Shown here: piece after piece, positions 1-6,758 of the stretch
How the letters are laid out: each line of letters starts with the position of its first letter
Position numbering within the stretch: position 1 is the first letter of the stretch
Assembly: GCA_050942875.1 (NCBI GenBank)
Contig: JBMNOD010000115.1
Span: forward strand, 1 to 8,269
Source: JAAZAI01 sp050942875
GTDB lineage: Bacteria; Verrucomicrobiota; Kiritimatiellia; RFP12; UBA3636
Direction: 5' to 3'
DNA: 8,269 nt
Translations under genes and position numbers: made by a program
Notes under the pieces: generated by a model
Seen by the model: the letters and a program-made list of their open reading frames with translations, nothing else
Databases searched by the model: none
Told to the model about the DNA's origin: nothing

Positions 1-1
1 C

Positions 2-232
2 AAGCAAGGCAAGGCGGTGTCGCTTTTCGAGGCGATACGCTGCAAAGTGCGCTATTTCAGCCATGGCGTCGCAGTGGGGCCAGCAACATTTGTGATGGAG
101 ATCGTCAAGCGCCTTGCGGCAGGCAAGGACACCAAACGGAAATGTGCCGGATGTGATGACTTGGAGATCTACACGGCGCGACCATTGCGCGGCGGCGGTG
201 AGCTGAGTGTACCCAAAAGCCACATCGCTTAG
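2..232 (+). CDS. REP-associated (Y1-type) transposase, C-terminal fragment, 5' end outside window
   Basis: The frame is open from base 2 and ends at the TAG at 230-232, so only about the last 76 residues are present and the real start lies to the left. The GTG at 17 is internal. The peptide carries the pattern I associate with the C-terminal end of REP-associated tyrosine transposases (RAYT): a CKVRYFSHGVAVGPATFV stretch followed by a basic KRK segment and an ARPLRGG segment. Related proteins typically read VRYFSDGxxLGSRAFVEEVF, then a basic patch, then a RxLRG motif. These single-strand transposases process short palindromic REP repeats. The HUH and catalytic Tyr motifs belong to the N-terminal part and are not visible, so activity cannot be judged. 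REP-like palindromes elsewhere in this window fit the assignment. It is recognised from pattern memory, not from an alignment. Confidence 0.7.
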   Translation, partial: KQGKAVSLFEAIRCKVRYFSHGVAVGPATFVMEIVKRLAAGKDTKRKCAGCDDLEIYTARPLRGGGELSVPKSHIA

Positions 233-339
233 CTCAAAACGCCCACAGCCTAACCAGACGATCGAAAAATTCATCGGCAATAGCTTCGAACTGAGACCAT
301 AGACATGGGCTCTATTACTGGTTGTGCAAAATTGTGTCT

Positions 340-370
340 GAAGCCTGCCGAAGTCTGCCTGAAAGTCTCC
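340..370. repeat. Imperfect tandem repeat of three 10-11 bp units
   Basis: Three consecutive units read GAAGCCTGCC, GAAGTCTGCCT and GAAAGTCTCC. Each begins GAA and carries a CTGCC or GTCTCC core. The period is close to one helical turn. The array is short and degenerate, so it could be chance or the remnant of a repeat associated with the upstream transposase. Confidence 0.35.
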
Positions 371-415
371 AAAAAAGCTAACAATGTCTTGATGCCTTGA
401 TTTCAGTAGAAAATC

Positions 416-433
416 TCAAAATGTCAATTTTGA
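416..433. repeat. Perfect 7-bp inverted repeat, AT-rich hairpin
   Basis: TCAAAAT (416-422) is followed by a 4-base loop (GTCA) and its exact reverse complement ATTTTGA (427-433). The stem is AT-rich and no T-run follows, so it is a poor intrinsic terminator. It may belong to the repeat-bearing 3' flank of the transposase fragment. Confidence 0.4.
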
Positions 434-527
434 TTCGTCGAAGTATTTGCTGCCGAGCGTAAAACAACGGGATTTTCACCTTTCCATACAGGTATTTTGG
501 TGTCCGATGCCCCAAAAATTAGAAAAA

Positions 528-545
528 TTAGGGACAGACCCCTAA
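528..545. repeat. REP-like short palindrome (TTAGGG-ACAGAC-CCCTAA)
   Basis: TTAGGG (528-533) pairs with CCCTAA (540-545) across the loop ACAGAC. Two more A-T pairs are possible beyond a mismatch at 527/546. From memory, the strand reading GGGACAGACCCCT (reverse AGGGGTCTGTCCC) recurs next to REP-associated transposases in several environmental lineages. Here it sits about 300 bp after the end of such a transposase, which fits a REP element mobilised in trans or in cis. A copy count in the source genome was not available. Confidence 0.5.
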
Positions 546-550
546 ATTGG

Positions 551-572
551 TGGAAACAGCTTGGAAACAGCT
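551..572. repeat. Two perfect tandem copies of an 11-bp unit
   Basis: TGGAAACAGCT occurs twice with no spacer (551-561 and 562-572). It lies immediately upstream of, and just touches, the candidate -35 hexamer of the operon promoter. An 11-bp period puts both copies on nearly the same face of the helix, which would suit a dimeric or tandem DNA-binding regulator. It could equally be a replication-slippage duplication. Confidence 0.55.
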
Positions 573-601
573 TGACGTAGAAGGTGGTTTGAGGGCATAC
601 T
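572..601 (+). promoter_or_regulatory. Candidate sigma70-type promoter for the four-gene operon
   Basis: TTGACG (572-577) matches the -35 consensus at five of six positions. After 18 bases comes CATACT (596-601), which matches TATAAT at four of six. Transcription would start roughly 50 bases before the ATG at 658. No other equally good pair was noticed in the gap. The spacing is one base over the optimum and the -10 is weak, so the call is tentative. The adjacent 11-bp tandem repeat could be an operator. Confidence 0.35.
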
Positions 602-657
602 TTTGGCGTGAATCCAGTGCAGGTGCATTGGCGTGGGTACGGCATAGGGTTTTTGTC

Positions 658-1434
658 ATGGCCAAGGATAAACGACAGGCCGCCATCAAGCGGCAGAAGA
701 AGATCGCGAAGCAGAAGGCGAAGAAGAAGGAGATGATCCGTCGTCAACGAGCCAACCCCCAGGGGGTGTCTTTCGAGGGGCGTTTCGGCACCACCCGTCA
801 GGAGGTTCGAGAGGGCGAAGCGGATCGCGCGTGGATTCCGGGGGACATGTTCGGGCGAGGGATCGGCCCCGTGATCGTGACCCGGCGGCTGCCGGATGGT
901 GCCATTGCCGCCGGCGTGTTCCTTGTGGACGCCTGGTGCTGCGGGGTGAAAGACGCCTTCTTCAAGGTGTTTGACGAAGAAGGGTTCGAGGATTTCCTGG
1001 AGGGGCTTTCGGGGGGCGTCGCGTATGAGTCCGCCGCGCCCGAACGGGCGGCGAAGCTGATTGCCGACGCCGTCGACTACGCTGGGCGCCTCGGGCTCGA
1101 TCCGCATCGCGACTACGCCGACGCCTCGCTTGTCCTGCATGGCATCGACATCGCCCGCTGCGACGAGGCGTTTGAGTTTGGCCGCAATGGGCGGCCCTGC
1201 TACAACCCCGGCCCCAACGAGACGGACGAACGAATTGAACACGTCCTGCAATGCCTCGCAAAGAACTGCGGCGCGGGCAACTTCACGTTCGTGGGGGCTC
1301 TCTATGCGAGCGATCAAGCCGAGTTTGATTCCGCCGAAGGCGCGACCGGCGCCGTCGCTTGCGGAGAGGGGAAGCCGAGGGGGAGGCCACGGAAGGGGGA
1401 CAGCGCACGGGATGCAGGCGATGCGGAAACCTGA
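658..1434 (+). CDS. Conserved hypothetical protein with basic N-terminus and AT-hook-like tail
   Basis: The product is 258 residues with no signal peptide or membrane segment, so it is probably cytoplasmic. Residues 1-32 are very rich in Lys and Arg. The central part (about 58-180) resembles, from memory, a bacterial conserved family of unknown function with a pattern like GIGxVxxxRRxPDGxIAxGVFLVDxxCxGVKDAFF, here at 68-102, followed by an LGLDPHRDY segment (146-153) and a GRNGRPCYNPGP segment (176-186). The tail contains PRGRPRK (240-246), the core of an AT-hook, which in known proteins inserts into the AT minor groove. I chose the ATG at 658 because the Lys-rich start is typical of such proteins and the open frame upstream (TTG at 547) contains the promoter candidate. 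The ribosome site is weak (AGGG about 10 bases upstream). The 3' end overlaps the next gene by 23 bp. A nucleic-acid role is inference only. Confidence 0.75.
   Translation: MAKDKRQAAIKRQKKIAKQKAKKKEMIRRQRANPQGVSFEGRFGTTRQEVREGEADRAWIPGDMFGRGIGPVIVTRRLPDGAIAAGVFLVDAWCCGVKDAFFKVFDEEGFEDFLEGLSGGVAYESAAPERAAKLIADAVDYAGRLGLDPHRDYADASLVLHGIDIARCDEAFEFGRNGRPCYNPGPNETDERIEHVLQCLAKNCGAGNFTFVGALYASDQAEFDSAEGATGAVACGEGKPRGRPRKGDSARDAGDAET
1391..1400 (+). promoter_or_regulatory. Ribosome binding site supporting the 1412 start
   Basis: The purine run GGAAGGGGGA lies inside the coding sequence of the preceding gene, about 11 bases before the ATG at 1412. It favours this ATG over the second in-frame ATG at 1421, although 1421 remains possible. 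Confidence 0.45.
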
Positions 1435-2173
1435 ATCCTCGGGCCGGCGTTTCCTTCGCGATGTCCGGCGGCATGGGCTGGCGCAAGTCGTGCTCTTGCT
1501 GGCGGCAGGGGGTTTCGCCATACAGGCACAGGGGGAGACGTGGACTCTGCCGTTGCCCGAGGGGGCGAACTATCGTCCGTTGACTTCGGTGCCTGGCTGG
1601 CGGCTCCCTGGTGTCTTTAAGACGCTTGAGGCCGCTTCGACGGGGGTTCGCAGCGCCACGGCGCGGGCGTCGACAGCCGATCATGCTCTGGCTGCCGACG
1701 CCGGCATCATCCCGGGGCGGGGGCTGATGCGGCTGAAGGTCACGTTGCGGTGTCGCCGCGATCATGCGATATGGGTGGGGGTGGGGCGCGACGACATCGA
1801 CCGCAACGGCGAGCTCGACTGGATGGAGTGTCGCTTGCTGGTCGGTCTTGACCGGGGGCGCTGGGGGTTGCGCCAGAACGCCATGGGCGAGACGGTCTGG
1901 GCACGGGCAATCCTGCTCGTGGAGGGGTCCATTTCGACGATGGAGGTTGTGGTGGACGCCGAACGGGGCGTCATGCGCTCCGTGCATGTCACTGACAATG
2001 CGGCGCGTCGCACGCCCGCCGCCTTTGAGCATTTTGATCCTGACTGGAGCGCGATGTCGTCCGCTGATGCCACGGACTGGCAGATGTTCCGCATTGGGAT
2101 GCGCGGCGAGGGCGCCGAACTTCTGGGGCTTTCCTTGACTGTTTTTGAGCCGAGTCTGTTGCTGATCAAATGA
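1412..2173 (+). CDS. Secreted protein of unknown family with one EF-hand-type calcium loop
   Basis: The product is 253 residues. A basic N-terminus with several Arg (12-20) leads into a hydrophobic stretch (about 22-37) and a plausible signal peptidase I site near AIQA-QG (39/40), so it should be exported. The mature part is beta-rich by appearance and I do not recognise its family. Residues 128-139 (DIDRNGELDWME) fit the canonical 12-residue EF-hand loop exactly: Asp, Asp, Asn, Glu, Asp and Glu at positions 1, 3, 5, 7, 9 and 12, Gly at 6 and Leu at 8. The flanking segments do not look like the helices of a classic EF-hand, so an isolated Ca2+ loop is more likely. The gene overlaps its upstream neighbour by 23 bp and shares an ATGA overlap (2170-2173) with the SGNH protein gene, so it is probably co-produced with it. 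A lipoprotein is unlikely because no lipobox Cys is present. Confidence 0.75.
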   Translation: MQAMRKPESSGRRFLRDVRRHGLAQVVLLLAAGGFAIQAQGETWTLPLPEGANYRPLTSVPGWRLPGVFKTLEAASTGVRSATARASTADHALAADAGIIPGRGLMRLKVTLRCRRDHAIWVGVGRDDIDRNGELDWMECRLLVGLDRGRWGLRQNAMGETVWARAILLVEGSISTMEVVVDAERGVMRSVHVTDNAARRTPAAFEHFDPDWSAMSSADATDWQMFRIGMRGEGAELLGLSLTVFEPSLLLIK

Positions 2174-4944
2174 GATTTCCAATGCACAGTTTCCTGGCCG
2201 GGCTTGCGGCATGCTACGTTTCGGCTTTTTCGCTGACGACGTTCGCAGTCGAGGGGCGTCCGGCTCAGGCGCGGGCGTGGGACGCCATCGCCGAGCAGGC
2301 GTACTTGAGCCGTCCCGACACCGATTGGGATGGGATCAACGACGACGAGGAGCGTCTGGGGACGGTGCTTTGGGGCGAGGTGGAGCGAGGGAAGAACGGA
2401 TGGGTGCCTGGCGTCGGCGCCACCAATTTTGCGGAATGGGTTTGGGGAGGCGTCGATGACGACGCGCAACCGGTCGATCTTCCTTTTGCCTTTCCATGGG
2501 GAACGCAAAGCTGGTCTCGCGTTTGGGTTGGAGTCAATGGCACGCTCGGGTTCGGCCGCGGCCAGACTTCGCCACATGCGAAACCTTTGCCTTCGGCGGC
2601 TGCGGGCGTCTGGCCGTTCTTCGGCGTCCTTTGGGGTCAATTCTATCTTGAACCTTCGGTTGGGGGGCGTGTTTGGATCACCTCGCCTGAAGCCGGACGA
2701 GCCGTGATTGGCTGGGAAAATCTCTGGGTTGGGAGCGCGACCGATTCGGCGGTCTCCTTGCAGGCCGAACTTCGGTTGGATGGTGAAATGATCTGGCGCT
2801 ACCGCGATCTCACACTTGGCTCCGCCACGTTGAGCAACGGTGTCGCGGGCGCTCAACGAGAGGGCGCGGGCTGGTGGCTCCCGGCGCATTCGTTGCGCAG
2901 GCCGCTGTCGCTACGGATTGCCGCCTTGAATGGACTTTGCGCCGACAATCCGGACACCGACGGCGATGGCATTGCAGACGGCGTTGAGCTTGCCTACTAC
3001 CATCCCGATGCCGAGCATGGGCGCTATCTAGATCCGACTCGCCCCGACAACCCCGGCGACTGGGATCGAGACGGCCTTGATGTGACGGACGAATATCTCC
3101 ACGGTCGCCTGAATCCCTTCCGCTGGGACAGCGATGGGGACATGCTCTCGGATGGCTACGAGGTGGCGGCGCGGCTGCTGGCGTATGATGCCATCGGCAT
3201 TCACGGACTCGACGGCGACGCGGACGGCGACGGCGTTTCGAACATTCGCGAGCGTCTGCATCGCACCGAGCCTCGTCTGAAGGACACCGACGGCGACGGG
3301 ATTGGCGATGCCGAGGAAATCGCCGCCGGCTCCAATCCTGCAGGCCCCGGGGGGCCTCCGCCGTCGCCGGCTTGGCTGGCTCCCGTGCAGTTTTCCCTGG
3401 GCGATCCCGGCCTCGACGGCAAGACCGAGGCGTACGAGATGTTCATCGATTCGATCTCTGGCGACACGCGGGGCTTTACCTTTCAAAACGTCAGTTATGG
3501 GCAGGTCGAATCCTGCACTCTGCCGCTTGTCATTGGTGCGCGCTATCAGGTGCGCATTCGCCACCTTGGCAGCGTTGCCTCGCCCAGCGGATCGGCAGAT
3601 CCGGATTATGAAGCCCGCATCGAAGGCGTGGACGGCACGGCCGTCGCCTTGTCGGGAAGCGTCGAGATGCTCGGACGCCATTTGTCCAACATCGCTGTCC
3701 CGCCGGGCGTCGAGCCTATTGACACGAACCGTGCCGTGACCGTCTGGGTGCAATCGCGCGTCCTTCCTGATGGCACGGTTCCGGTGATCGATCCTGAGCT
3801 TGTCTGCACGGTGCAGGGTTGGTCTGCCGGGCGTTTGCCTTCGGCGGGCCCCGTGCCTGAGTTGGAACTGGCCGATCCGGGTCTTGTCGTGTTGCCTGCT
3901 TATTCAAGCGCGATGGGCAATGCACTGCCGGCGAAAATCCGCGTCGACGGGCTTGGCTTTGCAGAAGGCGCTACGCGCTGGCTGCGCTTCAACGACATTG
4001 CGCACATCTCCTATCGGCTTCCGTCCATGTACGCGTTTTCGTCTCCGCATGCGTTGATGGTGCAGGTTCCCGGCGATGTCACGGCATCCGTTGATGTCGA
4101 GCTTCGGCCCAGCGACGCCTGGCCTGCGGGGACGAGCGTCACTGTGGACGTCGTCGTCAAGAACATCGACGGCGCGATCTTGTCGGCCAGTCGTCGGGTG
4201 AAGCTCATCGGGCAGGTCGTCACGGCGATTGGCGATTCGATGACGTACGGCTTCCGGCGTCGCAGCGATGGCACCCACGAGATGCCGAATTGGGGTGGCC
4301 CCTGGATATCCTATCCCTCGCATGAGTCGTGGGTCGGCTATCCGGGGACGTGGTCCGACATCGCCTTCCAGGGTTCGCGCGGCTATCTTCGCCGCGACCT
4401 CACGTCGAAGGTGGAATGGGCGGGCCATCCCGCAAACGGGCACGGGCCCGACCACTGCGGCTATCCCGGGGCGAAGACGACCGACATCGTCAACACGCTG
4501 GCCGACGCCTCCCGCACGTATCCGCTCGCCGCCGTCAATGTCGGCGCCTGCGAGATGGTTTTGATCTACTTCATCGGCCTCAACGACGTCGTTGGCGGTC
4601 GCAAGGCCGGCACGATCTACGACTACTGGTCGCAAGGCCTCGACGCCATTCTCGGCAAGCGCGTCGGTCGCGGGCGCACGATCGTCGTCGCGGTGACGCT
4701 GCCCCGGATGGGCTCGAACTACTCCGGCTACACGGAGGCCAAGCAGCGAGAGCTCAAGGCGTTCAACGCCAAAGTCAGAGCCCATACGATTTCGGCGCCG
4801 CATGCGTGTTTCGTCGTCGCGGATGTCGAAAACGTTCCGCACGACAGCAACGACGACGGCCTGCATTTCATGGCGCCGGGCTATGAGCGCGTCGAGCAGA
4901 TCATTCGCCAGGCCATTCTCACGGGATTGCAACGTCAGCCATGA
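2170..4944 (+). CDS. Secreted multidomain protein: TSP3 calcium repeats plus C-terminal SGNH hydrolase
   Basis: The product is 924 residues. A signal peptide (about 1-26, cleavage near TFA-VEG) is followed by: one TSP3-type loop DTDWDGINDDEE (50-61); a beta domain (about 100-215) with the WVGVNGTLGFG motif (119-129) and a VIGWENL strand, like beta-sandwich modules of other secreted proteins; five TSP3-type Asp-rich loops between 262 and 383; a Pro/Gly linker (391-401); two further beta-like regions (about 402-550 and 565-680); and an SGNH hydrolase domain (about 684-920). SGNH signatures are GDSMTYG (Ser690, block I), GYPG (764-767, possible block II), GLND (Asn805, block III) and DGLH (Asp896, His899, block V), so the catalytic set looks complete. 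This suggests a secreted esterase, lipase or carbohydrate deacetylase; the substrate is unknown. There is no visible LPXTG or PEP-CTERM tail. The start at 2170 overlaps the upstream stop as ATGA with no strong ribosome site, indicating coupling; Met5 is an alternative start. Confidence 0.88.
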   Translation: MRFPMHSFLAGLAACYVSAFSLTTFAVEGRPAQARAWDAIAEQAYLSRPDTDWDGINDDEERLGTVLWGEVERGKNGWVPGVGATNFAEWVWGGVDDDAQPVDLPFAFPWGTQSWSRVWVGVNGTLGFGRGQTSPHAKPLPSAAAGVWPFFGVLWGQFYLEPSVGGRVWITSPEAGRAVIGWENLWVGSATDSAVSLQAELRLDGEMIWRYRDLTLGSATLSNGVAGAQREGAGWWLPAHSLRRPLSLRIAALNGLCADNPDTDGDGIADGVELAYYHPDAEHGRYLDPTRPDNPGDWDRDGLDVTDEYLHGRLNPFRWDSDGDMLSDGYEVAARLLAYDAIGIHGLDGDADGDGVSNIRERLHRTEPRLKDTDGDGIGDAEEIAAGSNPAGPGGPPPSPAWLAPVQFSLGDPGLDGKTEAYEMFIDSISGDTRGFTFQNVSYGQVESCTLPLVIGARYQVRIRHLGSVASPSGSADPDYEARIEGVDGTAVALSGSVEMLGRHLSNIAVPPGVEPIDTNRAVTVWVQSRVLPDGTVPVIDPELVCTVQGWSAGRLPSAGPVPELELADPGLVVLPAYSSAMGNALPAKIRVDGLGFAEGATRWLRFNDIAHISYRLPSMYAFSSPHALMVQVPGDVTASVDVELRPSDAWPAGTSVTVDVVVKNIDGAILSASRRVKLIGQVVTAIGDSMTYGFRRRSDGTHEMPNWGGPWISYPSHESWVGYPGTWSDIAFQGSRGYLRRDLTSKVEWAGHPANGHGPDHCGYPGAKTTDIVNTLADASRTYPLAAVNVGACEMVLIYFIGLNDVVGGRKAGTIYDYWSQGLDAILGKRVGRGRTIVVAVTLPRMGSNYSGYTEAKQRELKAFNAKVRAHTISAPHACFVVADVENVPHDSNDDGLHFMAPGYERVEQIIRQAILTGLQRQP

Positions 4945-6692
4945 AGGGCGTCTCCATGATCGTTTTCTGCTTGGGTCTCGCGTTTGTCGTGCAGGGCGCG
5001 GCGTTGCCGCTGATGCTGATCCAGGGTGGGCGGGCTGGATTCATGGACGCTGCGGGCCGAGTCCTCGCCTTGCCACGTTACGCTCGCGCAGGTGCCTGGA
5101 GCGAGGATCGTCTTTGGGTGCAGGAACAGGTCGTCCCCGGTGCGCCGGGAACCTTTCTCGATGCGTCTGCGAAGCCGGTCGCGCCATCCCGCTACTGCGA
5201 CCTCTTCGCCGTGCGCCCCGAGCTCCCCATGCCGACATTTGAGCGCGCCGTGGCCGTTGTCGGACTCCGTGATGGCGGTTTCGGCTACGTCGATCTCGGA
5301 GGCAAGTTGTTCGCCCGAACGACATCGGCCGGCGCCTTTCAGCGGCAGGGCGGCGACTGGCTGCTGGCCGCCGAGGACGGCCGGGTTGGCTTCGTTTCGC
5401 GCGATGGCGCGAAGCGGATTCCGGCGCGATTTGAGGACGCCCGACCTTTTCGCGGTTCGCGCGCCGCTGCGCGAATCGGCGAGCGTTGGGGGTTGATCGA
5501 CGAATCGGGACGCTGGGTTGTCGAACCTTCGTTTACGTTGATCTTCCCAGTGCAAAATTCGACAAGTCTCTGGGCTTGTCGCGAAGGCGGGTGTTGGGGG
5601 CTTTTGAACGACGAGGGCCGACGGCTGACCGATTCGACGTATGATGAGATCGGATTGAGCCGCGATGGCGCGGTCGCCGTGAAGACAGCCGCAGGCTGGG
5701 GGCTGCTGGACGCTGAAGGCGTCCAGATCCTCGTGCCGCGCTACGAGATGCTCGCGCCGTTGGGCGACGCGGCTGGGTTTTGGGCGGCGCTGGGACGCAA
5801 CGGCAAGTGGGGCGTCGTGGCGAGCAACGGCGTCGAGATTGCGGTCTGTGGCCTTGATCTCGTCGATGCGCCCGCCCCTGGAATTTTACTTGCGGCGAAG
5901 GCGGGCTCGTGGGGGGTGCTCGATCCTCGGGAGGGGACGTGGCGGTTGCCGTCGGTGTTTGAGCGCGTTCTTCCGCTTTCGTCGCCGTTTGCGGGTCTGG
6001 CGCTGGTGGAGCAGCGCGGTCGTTGGGGCGTGGCCGACGTCGCGACGGGGCGTCTGGTGCTGAAGGCCGAGCTGGCGGGAATTCGTCCGTGGGGCGATTG
6101 GCTGGCCGTGGAGAAGGGGACAAGCGTGCAGCTGCACGACCGCAACGGCAAGCGCGTGCGAGAGTGGAAGGGGCGTCTCGACGGCCTGCCGCCGTTTGAG
6201 GCGTTGCAGGACGGGCTGGGCGTGTTGCGCCTCGACGGCGGCGCGACGCTTGTCACCTCGCGCGGCGAACTGCCGTGGCCGACGCCGTTCGACGATGCCG
6301 GCGACTGGAGCGGCGGCGCGCTGGCGGTCAAGCGCGACGGGCGTTGGGGCTACGTCCGCCAGGATGGCGGCTGGCGGATTCGACCGACGTTTGCGGCGGC
6401 GGGGCCTTTTGCGGAAGGCGTGGCGCCGGCAGGCGAAGGCGGACGCTGGGGTTTGATCGACGCGGCGGGCGCGTGGCGGATCAAGCCGACGTTCGAGGGC
6501 ATGGGGACGCCGTGGCGCGGCCGCGTGCCCGTTCTGTCCGGCGGGAAATGGGGTCTTGTGGATTTCGACGGCGGCACGGTGCTCGATTGCGTCTGCGATG
6601 GGCTGGAGTGGGGGATCGGCGACGCAGGCGAAACCCGTTTCTATGGCGCAACCCCGGAACGGATTCCGGGGCTGGACGGGTATGTCAGGTAG
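4941..6692 (+). CDS. Secreted WG-repeat solenoid protein
   Basis: The product is 583 residues. It begins with a short signal peptide (hydrophobic 6-21, cleavage around QGA-AL). Nearly all the rest is a tandem array of WG repeats, each close to [KR]WGLxDxxGxxxxxPxF. Exact Trp-Gly pairs occur at 183, 219, 253, 290, 324, 362, 469, 503 and 537, spaced 34-38 residues apart. The 107-residue gap between 362 and 469 holds two decayed units (near 397 and 427), and degenerate units near 33, 71, 115 and 149 extend the array to the N-terminus, giving about 15 in total. WG repeats form beta-rich solenoids usually thought to bind partners; no enzymatic site is visible. It overlaps the SGNH gene by ATGA. 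An in-frame ATG at 4956 is preceded by AAGGGCG at good spacing and is an alternative start. It is the last gene of the operon. Its extreme GC content produces many long spurious frames on other strands. Confidence 0.88.
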   Translation: MKGVSMIVFCLGLAFVVQGAALPLMLIQGGRAGFMDAAGRVLALPRYARAGAWSEDRLWVQEQVVPGAPGTFLDASAKPVAPSRYCDLFAVRPELPMPTFERAVAVVGLRDGGFGYVDLGGKLFARTTSAGAFQRQGGDWLLAAEDGRVGFVSRDGAKRIPARFEDARPFRGSRAAARIGERWGLIDESGRWVVEPSFTLIFPVQNSTSLWACREGGCWGLLNDEGRRLTDSTYDEIGLSRDGAVAVKTAAGWGLLDAEGVQILVPRYEMLAPLGDAAGFWAALGRNGKWGVVASNGVEIAVCGLDLVDAPAPGILLAAKAGSWGVLDPREGTWRLPSVFERVLPLSSPFAGLALVEQRGRWGVADVATGRLVLKAELAGIRPWGDWLAVEKGTSVQLHDRNGKRVREWKGRLDGLPPFEALQDGLGVLRLDGGATLVTSRGELPWPTPFDDAGDWSGGALAVKRDGRWGYVRQDGGWRIRPTFAAAGPFAEGVAPAGEGGRWGLIDAAGAWRIKPTFEGMGTPWRGRVPVLSGGKWGLVDFDGGTVLDCVCDGLEWGIGDAGETRFYGATPERIPGLDGYVR

Positions 6693-6708
6693 GCATAGAT
6701 GCCCTGAC
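6684..6708 (+). terminator. Stem-loop at the end of the operon, weak terminator candidate
   Basis: GTCAG (6684-6688) pairs with CTGAC (6704-6708). After a 3-base bulge, GGCA (6692-6695) pairs with TGCC (6700-6703) around the loop TAGA. The structure spans the WG-gene stop codon. The following GGTTTTGGTTTT is T-rich but is not a continuous U-tract, so this may be a 3'-end stabiliser more than a strong intrinsic terminator. Confidence 0.35.
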
Positions 6709-6758
6709 GGCCATTCGATGGTTTTGGTTTTGGGGATAGTCCTGAATAATTGTTTTTG

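Larger units (their letters stand above)
233..657. other. Intergenic region without a recognisable gene
   Basis: This 425-bp gap separates the transposase end from the GC-rich operon and is clearly richer in A and T than the operon. I see no convincing coding frame. It holds an imperfect 10-11 bp tandem repeat (340-370), an AT-rich hairpin (416-433), a REP-like hairpin (528-545), an 11-bp tandem duplication (551-572) and a promoter candidate (572-601). A frame opening at a TTG at 547 does run into the next gene, but its first 37 codons lack protein character and contain the promoter candidate. Confidence 0.6.

Noticed and set aside
340..370. CRISPR-like array
   Set aside because: The three units are only 10-11 bp, degenerate and contiguous, with no spacers and no cas genes in the window.
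547..657. Upstream extension of the first operon gene from a TTG start
   Set aside because: The added 37 residues have no family-like character, contain the tandem repeat and promoter candidate, and precede a typical Met-Ala-Lys-rich start at 658.
424..1521. Long minus-strand frame (365 aa) opposite the first two operon genes
   Set aside because: It is Arg/Pro-rich, low in protein character and spans the whole AT-rich gap and two coding genes. The + strand frames have family-like motifs, a signal peptide and coupled starts.
1762..2889. Minus-strand frame of 375 aa across the EF-hand and SGNH genes
   Set aside because: It is a GC-content shadow. Its composition is dominated by Arg, Pro and Ser, and the opposite strand carries clear domains.
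4329..4886. + strand alternative frame of 185 aa inside the SGNH domain
   Set aside because: It is very Arg-rich, overlaps catalytic coding sequence in another frame, and has no ribosome site or motif.
3904..4932. Minus-strand frame of 342 aa opposite the SGNH domain
   Set aside because: The SGNH blocks GDS, GxND and DxxH on the + strand prove the coding direction. This frame is a shadow.
2170..6692. Polymorphic toxin or contact-dependent inhibition system
   Set aside because: There are no RHS/YD repeats, no toxin domain after a PAAR, VgrG or filamentous haemagglutinin region, and no small immunity gene. WG repeats and an SGNH domain alone do not support it.
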